Source of the DNA: Mycobacterium kyogaense
GTDB taxonomy: Bacteria > Actinomycetota > Actinomycetes > Mycobacteriales > Mycobacteriaceae
Length of the DNA stretch: 64,000 nt
NCBI RefSeq assembly: GCF_003254575.1
Contig: NZ_QJUA01000009.1
Span: 62,001 to 126,000, forward strand
Direction of reading: 5' to 3'
Position numbers and translations under genes: made by a program. A model generated the notes under the pieces. The model was given only the letters and a program-made list of their open reading frames with translations. It ran no database searches and was not told where the DNA came from. This document shows positions 59,584 through 64,000 of the stretch, piece after piece (the first letter of the stretch is position 1; each line of letters starts with the position of its first letter).

Positions 59584-59626
59584 CTTAAAATCCGCCAAGT
59601 GTCGGTTCGAGTCCGACTGGGGGCAC
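59584..59626 (+). repeat. attR-like direct repeat (displaced tRNA-Leu 3' end)
   Basis: 42 of 43 bases equal 49709-49751, with no upstream tRNA half, so it is not a functional tRNA. The region 59272-59583 between the Avs-like start and this repeat has no supported gene and must hold that operon's promoter; a doubled TCCGCAGA (around 59447-59466) is visible there. From 59627 to 59747 only the promoter of the next gene is seen. Confidence 0.88.
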
Positions 59627-59734
59627 AAGTAATCCCGCGGGGTCGGGTCGGTTGCGATCCAAACCTCGTGTGGTCGCTGTCGTCGGCAGCTACCTGCGTC
59701 AACACCGCGTCGGCAGAAAGCCCATCGACCGACC

Positions 59735-59740
59735 TAGACT
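59735..59740 (+). promoter_or_regulatory. -10 element of the leaderless Ddn-like gene
   Basis: TAGACT ends 7 bases before the ATG at 59748, the spacing typical of mycobacterial leaderless starts; it decides this start over the longer open frame from 59652. Confidence 0.55.
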
Positions 59741-59747
59741 CCAAAAA

Positions 59748-60143
59748 ATGCGCGTCCCTCGACGAATTGCAGAATTCAACAAGCGGGTCACCAATCCGGC
59801 GGCTCGCACCATCACGCCGTGGCTTCCGAACCTCGGGACGCTTGAGCACGTCGGGCGCAATTCGGGTAAGCGATATCGCACGCCCCTTCTGGTGTTCAAG
59901 ACCGATGAGGGCTACGCCATCCTCATCGGCTACGGCCTGCAGACAGACTGGTTGAAGAACGTCCTGGCCGGTGGACAGACAGTGCTGCGCAAGCACGGAC
60001 GAGCAGTTGCGCTCGTCAACCCACGAGTGGTCAGTAAAGCCGATGCTGCGGCCGTCGTCACAGGGCCTTCCCGGCTGCTCTTTCGGGCGTTTCCCTACAA
60101 CGAGGCGGCCCTGCTACTGACGGATGCGGGCTCCGCACGCTGA
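59748..60143 (+). CDS. Deazaflavin (F420)-dependent nitroreductase-like protein
   Basis: 131 residues of the Ddn/FGD-type split-barrel family (DUF385). The blocks LEHVGRNSGKRYRTPLLVF and GLQTDWLKNVLAGG bind F420 in characterised members. Small size and lack of a signal fit. Probably reduces quinones or similar substrates with F420H2. First chromosomal gene after the island. Confidence 0.87.
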   Translation: MRVPRRIAEFNKRVTNPAARTITPWLPNLGTLEHVGRNSGKRYRTPLLVFKTDEGYAILIGYGLQTDWLKNVLAGGQTVLRKHGRAVALVNPRVVSKADAAAVVTGPSRLLFRAFPYNEAALLLTDAGSAR

Positions 60144-60301
60144 CCCCGGCACCGCACCGCACGTCGATCCGAAGGAGCGACTGAAGTCCGCTGGCCCGGT
60201 GACGGTTCGACTTCTGAGACCTCCCGAGTCACGAACGAATCACACCCATGTTGTTTAGCGCCGACGACGCTGGGGAATCGCTAGTGACGGAGGCACGTCA
60301 C

Positions 60302-60583
60302 ATGACAACAAACACACCAACACTTCGTAGGCGTCGTCGATATGTCATCGTCCACACGATCGCGATGGTCGCCGCCGTAGCGTCGGGTACGTTCGCCTTG
60401 GTCGCAATGCTCTTCGGATCGCCCGCGAGTTTCGTTCTCGCACTGGCGCTTTGCGGCGCCGCGTGGATCGTCACCCACTTCGTGGAGTACCTCACCGAGC
60501 AGGATGTGATTGAGGCGCGTCGTCGTCGCTCACGGCCGACGCGGCGCATGACCGGCTCCGCGCGGCTGACTCCGTCGCACTAG
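60302..60583 (+). CDS. Small two-helix membrane protein
   Basis: 93 residues from the ATG at 60302, preceded by GACGGAGG. A basic N-terminus, two hydrophobic helices (about 14-36 and 42-62) and an Arg-rich C-terminal tail (RRRRSRPTRRM). No family recognised. Confidence 0.6.
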   Translation: MTTNTPTLRRRRRYVIVHTIAMVAAVASGTFALVAMLFGSPASFVLALALCGAAWIVTHFVEYLTEQDVIEARRRRSRPTRRMTGSARLTPSH

Positions 60584-60683
60584 GCATTCGGCGAAGCAGC
60601 GAAGCGACGGCGCGCCCTATTGCCCCGCAGGCCACCGGTCGAGCCAGCCGCCAACGGCGCGTCAAGGCGATCTTTGGCACCGT

Positions 60684-61484
60684 GTGCGAGATGATGCCCC
60701 TGTAACTTCTGATGCGGATGTGACGAAGGCTTCGGTCCCGGCGGAGGCAGTGAGCTCCCGCGCAGACAGCGCGACCGAACCCGAACCGACCCAGGCGCCT
60801 GTCGACTCCCCGAACGCGACACGCCCGGCGCCGCAGCCGCGCACGTGGTCGATGCCGAAGTCGCCGGTCACTCGTCAGCACGTCGACGATGTGGGCCGCG
60901 GCGTCGTCAAGATCTCCAGATCGCTGTTCAGTCTCGTGGGCCGCGCGGCACGGTCGGGTGCACGCATCGTTGCTCAGATGTGGCGCGCACTCGCAGCGGT
61001 GCCGCCGTCAGCGCGACTGCTGTTCCTGACGAGCACGCTGCTGCTCCTCGGATTTGTCGGTGCTCTGGTTCTCGAGGGCGCTCCCGGTCTGCTCTGCATC
61101 ATCGTCGTGATCCCGTTCTGCGCGGCTGTTCTCGGCGCACTCGGGTACCGCTGGTACAGCGGGCTCGGTCCTGACGCGGTCGCCGCATCGCAGTCGCGCC
61201 CGATCCAGCCGGCGAAGTCGGACCTGGAGCGGTCTGTCGACTACGTCGACCGAAAGCTGGCGCTGGCGCTCACCTCCCTCGGCACTGACCATCACCAGCA
61301 GGCGATTATCGCGCTGTTCCAGGCGAAGACGGCCGTCGAGCTGACGTTGGGAACCGAACAGGATCTCGACAGCTATGCCGACATGACGATGCGCCCCGGC
61401 GACTACGGGCTACGCCCCCGGATCGGGGCCGGGTCCGGCTCGACGTCGACGCCGCGAGAGGGTAATTCGCTAGCGGCATCGTGA
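60684..61484 (+). CDS. Membrane protein with long N-terminal linker
   Basis: 266 residues from a GTG at 60684. A Pro/Ala/Ser-rich N-terminus (1-60) leads into a basic helix and two adjacent transmembrane helices (about 110-130 and 135-155), then a cytosolic helical domain (QHHQQ-like DHHQQAIIALFQAKTAVELT). No family recognised; start uncertain because the first 60 residues are low complexity. Confidence 0.6.
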   Translation: MRDDAPVTSDADVTKASVPAEAVSSRADSATEPEPTQAPVDSPNATRPAPQPRTWSMPKSPVTRQHVDDVGRGVVKISRSLFSLVGRAARSGARIVAQMWRALAAVPPSARLLFLTSTLLLLGFVGALVLEGAPGLLCIIVVIPFCAAVLGALGYRWYSGLGPDAVAASQSRPIQPAKSDLERSVDYVDRKLALALTSLGTDHHQQAIIALFQAKTAVELTLGTEQDLDSYADMTMRPGDYGLRPRIGAGSGSTSTPREGNSLAAS

Positions 61485-61629
61485 CCGGACGGGCGGATTG
61501 ACCCGCTGACCCTCACGCAACCTGGGTGTTGGCTGTGAGGTGGTGGCAACACGACTGTCCACGTGCTGTTGCGAATCGGCAATCCGGTCGGGGAACTCTG
61601 GGGCAACGGTCTTCCCCGAAAGGTTCTCC

Positions 61630-62490
61630 ATGTCCTATGTGAGTCCGAGCGAGTTCGTCGGCAAGATGATCGACGCCGGCGAGTCGAAAGCATTGATGTC
61701 GACCCGCGACATCCTGATTCGAGCGTTCATGGCAGGTGCCATCCTCGCCCTCGCGGCGGCGTTCGCCGTGACCATCACCGTGCAGACCGGCAACGCGTTG
61801 CTCGGCGCGGTCCTGTTCCCCGTCGGCTTCTGTCTGCTCTATCTGCTCGGATTCGACCTTCTGACAGGTGTTTTCACACTCGTCCCACTGGCCATGCTCG
61901 ACAAGCGCCGCGGCGTGACGTTCAGGTCGATGATGCGCAACTGGGGCCTGGTTTTCGTCGGCAATTTCGCCGGCGCCATCCTGGTCGCCCTCATGATGGC
62001 GGTGGTGTTCACCTACGGCTTCAGCGTCGACCCGAACGAGGTCGGCCAGCGGCTCGGTGAGATCGGGCACAGCCGGACGGTGGGATACGCCGAGCACGGT
62101 GCCGCAGGCATGTTGACCCTGTTCATCCGCGGGGTCCTGTGCAACTGGATGGTTTCCACCGGCGTCGTGGCGGCGATGATGTCCACCAGCGTCTCGGGCA
62201 AGGTCATCGCGATGTGGATGCCCATCATGCTGTTCTTCTACATGGGCTTCGAGCATTCCATCGTGAACATGTTTCTGTTCCCGTCGGGACTCATGCTCGG
62301 CGGCGACTTCTCGATCGGCGACTACTTGATCTGGAACGAAATCCCCACGGTGATCGGTAATCTCGTCGGGGGACTGACCTTCGTGGGACTGACGCTTTTC
62401 GCCACGCACGCCCGTACCGGCGACACGCGACTGGTCGAAGTGCCCTCGGAGGATCGCTCGCTCATGACAACAGGACGGACTGCTCGATGA
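61630..62490 (+). CDS. Formate/nitrite transporter (FNT) family channel
   Basis: 286 residues from the ATG at 61630 with GAAAGG upstream; the frame from 61540 lacks support. Six helices typical of the FNT pentameric anion channels, with NWGLVFVGNFAGAILV and LCNWMVSTGV in the pore half-helices. The stop overlaps the cyanase start by 4 bases, so the imported or exported anion is probably cyanate, nitrite or bicarbonate. Confidence 0.9.
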   Translation: MSYVSPSEFVGKMIDAGESKALMSTRDILIRAFMAGAILALAAAFAVTITVQTGNALLGAVLFPVGFCLLYLLGFDLLTGVFTLVPLAMLDKRRGVTFRSMMRNWGLVFVGNFAGAILVALMMAVVFTYGFSVDPNEVGQRLGEIGHSRTVGYAEHGAAGMLTLFIRGVLCNWMVSTGVVAAMMSTSVSGKVIAMWMPIMLFFYMGFEHSIVNMFLFPSGLMLGGDFSIGDYLIWNEIPTVIGNLVGGLTFVGLTLFATHARTGDTRLVEVPSEDRSLMTTGRTAR

Positions 62491-62936
62491 CCCCGATCAT
62501 GCCCAAAAGCGAGGCCGCGGAACTGATCAAGGCCGCTCGCATCCGCAAGAAGCTCGACTGGTCCGACATCGCGGCGGAGATCGACGCGCCCCTGGTGTGG
62601 TGTGTGGCCGCCCTGCTGGGGCAGCACCCCATGCCGGCCGCTCAGGCCGAGCGGGTGTGCGGGCTGCTCGACCTCGACGGTGCGGTGGCCGAAAGCCTGC
62701 AGCTGCAACCCAGCCGTGGGATGGACCCCGCGCTCATGTCCGATCCGACCATCTACCGATTCCACGAGGCGCTCGCCGTCTACGGACCGGCTCTCAAGGA
62801 GCTGATCCACGAAGAGTTCGGCGACGGCATCATGAGCGCCATCAACTTCAAGGTCGACATCAAACGCCGCGAGGACCCGGACGGCGACCGTGTCGTGGTC
62901 ACCCTCGACGGCAAATTCCTCGACTACCGCTGGTGA
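62487..62936 (+). CDS. cynS: Cyanate hydratase (cyanase)
   Basis: Converts cyanate and bicarbonate to ammonia and carbon dioxide via carbamate. 149 residues, near the usual 156. The catalytic triad is intact: Arg91 and Glu94 in PTIYRFHEAL and Ser117 in DGIMSAINF (E. coli Arg96, Glu99, Ser122). N-terminal helix-turn-helix-like domain present. Coupled by ATGA overlap to the FNT channel, giving an uptake-plus-detoxification unit that also supplies nitrogen. Confidence 0.95.
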   Translation: MTPIMPKSEAAELIKAARIRKKLDWSDIAAEIDAPLVWCVAALLGQHPMPAAQAERVCGLLDLDGAVAESLQLQPSRGMDPALMSDPTIYRFHEALAVYGPALKELIHEEFGDGIMSAINFKVDIKRREDPDGDRVVVTLDGKFLDYRW

Positions 62937-62948
62937 GGGTGCACTGAG

Positions 62949-64000
62949 TCATGACTCATCCAGCCGCGGAAACAGCACTTCCCGCATGATGAGCTGAAGA
63001 GCGGCTGCCACCGGAATCGCCACGAGCGCTCCGACGACTCCGAGCAACCCGCCTCCGATGAGCACCGCCACCACCGTGGTGACCGCCGGTATCTCAACCG
63101 CGCGGCCGATGATCTTCGGCATCAGGAGGTAGTCCTCGACGACGCGCAGGACGAGATAGAAGATTACTGTGGCGATCGCCACGGGAAGCGACACAGTCAG
63201 AGCCACTGCTGCGACGATGAAGCCGGCGACGGTCGATCCGAAGGGCACGAGGTCCAGCAGCGCAACGAAAATTGCGAGCAGCACCGGGTACGGAATGCCG
63301 AACGCGATCAGCCAGGCGAAGGTGGCAACACCGGTGATCACCGAAATCACTACGTTGCCAAGAAGATAGGCACCGACCTTCGCGCAGACCTCGTCACCGA
63401 TCAGTATCGTGCGCGGACGGCGCGAATTCGGCGCGAAGCGATACAGGGTCGCTCGGATTCGCGGGATGGAGATGAGGAAGTACACGGTCAGTATCGCGAG
63501 AATGAACGAGTCAGCGACAGCGCCGACGACCGTGCTTCCTGCCTTCACCACCTCGCTGACCGCCGAACCACCCAAGCCGTGAACCGCGTCTGTGACCCGT
63601 TGCTGGAGACCGAACCGATCATTGAGCCGGCCGATCCAGGAGGAATGGTCTTGAACCGACTGCATGTACCGGGGAGCGAGGTCTATGAACTGGCGCGCCT
63701 GCTCGGCAAGAGGCGGGATGCATGCCGCGATCGAGCCGGCTATCAGCGCGAACACCGAGACCGCCACGACCGTGACCGCCGCCCACCGCGGTAGACCACG
63801 GACCACCAGCCACGACACGGCCGGTTCAAGGCCGAGCGCGATGAAGAACGCCGCGGCAACCAGCAGCAGCATGGAGGAGACCGACTCCAGTCCGCGAACC
63901 GCCGCGTAGGTGACCGCGACTCCGGCTGTACCCGCGAGGCCCATGAAGAACGGAGACCGCCAGTTGGCCCGTGGACCCGGGGGGCCTAGTGGTTCGTCCG
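62949..64000 (-). CDS. AI-2E family transporter (UPF0118), 5' end beyond window
   Basis: At least 350 residues with about seven or eight helices. The family hallmark is GVVGALVAIPVAAALQLIMR near the C-terminus, and PFGSTVAGFIVAA is typical. An ATG at 63944 exists, but the frame continues open to the window edge with a plausible N-terminus (DEPLGPPGPRANWRSPFFMG), so the real start is probably outside. Such transporters export small molecules or act as Na+/H+ antiporters. Confidence 0.85.
   Translation of the reverse strand, partial: DEPLGPPGPRANWRSPFFMGLAGTAGVAVTYAAVRGLESVSSMLLLVAAAFFIALGLEPAVSWLVVRGLPRWAAVTVVAVSVFALIAGSIAACIPPLAEQARQFIDLAPRYMQSVQDHSSWIGRLNDRFGLQQRVTDAVHGLGGSAVSEVVKAGSTVVGAVADSFILAILTVYFLISIPRIRATLYRFAPNSRRPRTILIGDEVCAKVGAYLLGNVVISVITGVATFAWLIAFGIPYPVLLAIFVALLDLVPFGSTVAGFIVAAVALTVSLPVAIATVIFYLVLRVVEDYLLMPKIIGRAVEIPAVTTVVAVLIGGGLLGVVGALVAIPVAAALQLIMREVLFPRLDES

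Larger units (their letters stand above)
49709..59626. mobile_element. Genomic island integrated in tRNA-Leu
   Basis: Bounded by a 43-bp direct repeat: 49709-49751 in the tRNA and 59584-59626, differing only at T49742/C59617. The inside has lower G+C than the flanks (for example 31 of 60 bases at 54601-54660) and unrelated hypothetical genes. Cargo: a membrane protein, an orphan protein, and the Avs-like gene with its partner. No integrase, relaxase or transposase was recognised, so it may be mobilised in trans or be an immobile remnant. Confidence 0.85.

Noticed and set aside
59584..59626. Second tRNA gene
   Set aside because: Only the 3' part is present; there is no 5' acceptor or D-arm, so it is an attachment-site copy.
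58477..59955. 492-codon plus-strand frame crossing the island end
   Set aside because: It is antisense to the nuclease-like start of the Avs-like gene and runs through the tRNA fragment; low-complexity product.
63942..63944. ATG as true start of the AI-2E-type transporter
   Set aside because: The frame stays open to the window edge with a sensible hydrophilic N-terminus, so the start probably lies outside.

Overview
The window is chromosomal DNA from a mycobacterium, most likely a fast-growing Mycolicibacterium-type species. The evidence is high G+C, frequent GTG starts, many apparently leaderless starts (a TANNNT -10 hexamer 6-8 bases before the start codon), and a gene order that, from memory, follows M. 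tuberculosis Rv1009-Rv1026: rpfB, ksgA, ispE, pks16-like, pth, rplY, lpqT, prs, glmU, tRNA-Gln, TetR, mfd, mazG, lpqU, eno, ftsB-like, DUF501, ppx.

Layout. 1-5.6 kb: rpfB-ksgA, an asparagine-type permease, a soluble Ser/Thr kinase and ispE. 5.6-11.3 kb: an acyl-AMP ligase, a two-gene ABC exporter, a 4Fe-4S protein under a palindromic operator, and two small secreted proteins. 11.3-17.5 kb: a leftward cluster (glmU, prs, arsC-like, lpqT, SDR, rplY, pth) preceded by tRNA-Gln and a perfect 31-bp x 8 tandem repeat. 17.6-24.5 kb: TetR, mfd, mazG, then an SDR/TetR pair. 24.6-28.1 kb: an efeUOB iron-uptake operon behind an IdeR-box-like site. 28.1-32.4 kb: lpqU, eno, ftsB-like, DUF501, ppx. 32.4-49.6 kb: accessory metabolism (PrpE-like ligase, hydrolases, dehydrogenases, topoisomerase IB, LysR, esterase, a polar amino-acid ABC transporter, and an MFS pump with its TetR).

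49.7-59.6 kb is a genomic island. It lies between an intact tRNA-Leu(UAA) gene and a 43-bp copy of the tRNA 3' end (42/43 identical) almost 9.9 kb away. The island is visibly less G+C rich than its flanks. It carries an Avs-like gene for a 2118-residue protein: a Cap4/PD-(D/E)xK-like N-terminus, a STAND/NACHT-type NTPase core and a very long C-terminal region. A small overlapping downstream gene and two to three orphan genes complete it. No integrase is recognisable. This is the strongest candidate for an undescribed system, probably anti-phage, and it recalls type 3 AVAST (Avs3).

59.7-64.0 kb returns to chromosomal genes: a Ddn-like protein, two membrane proteins, an FNT channel fused by a 4-base overlap to cyanase, and a 5'-truncated AI-2E-type exporter running off the window edge.
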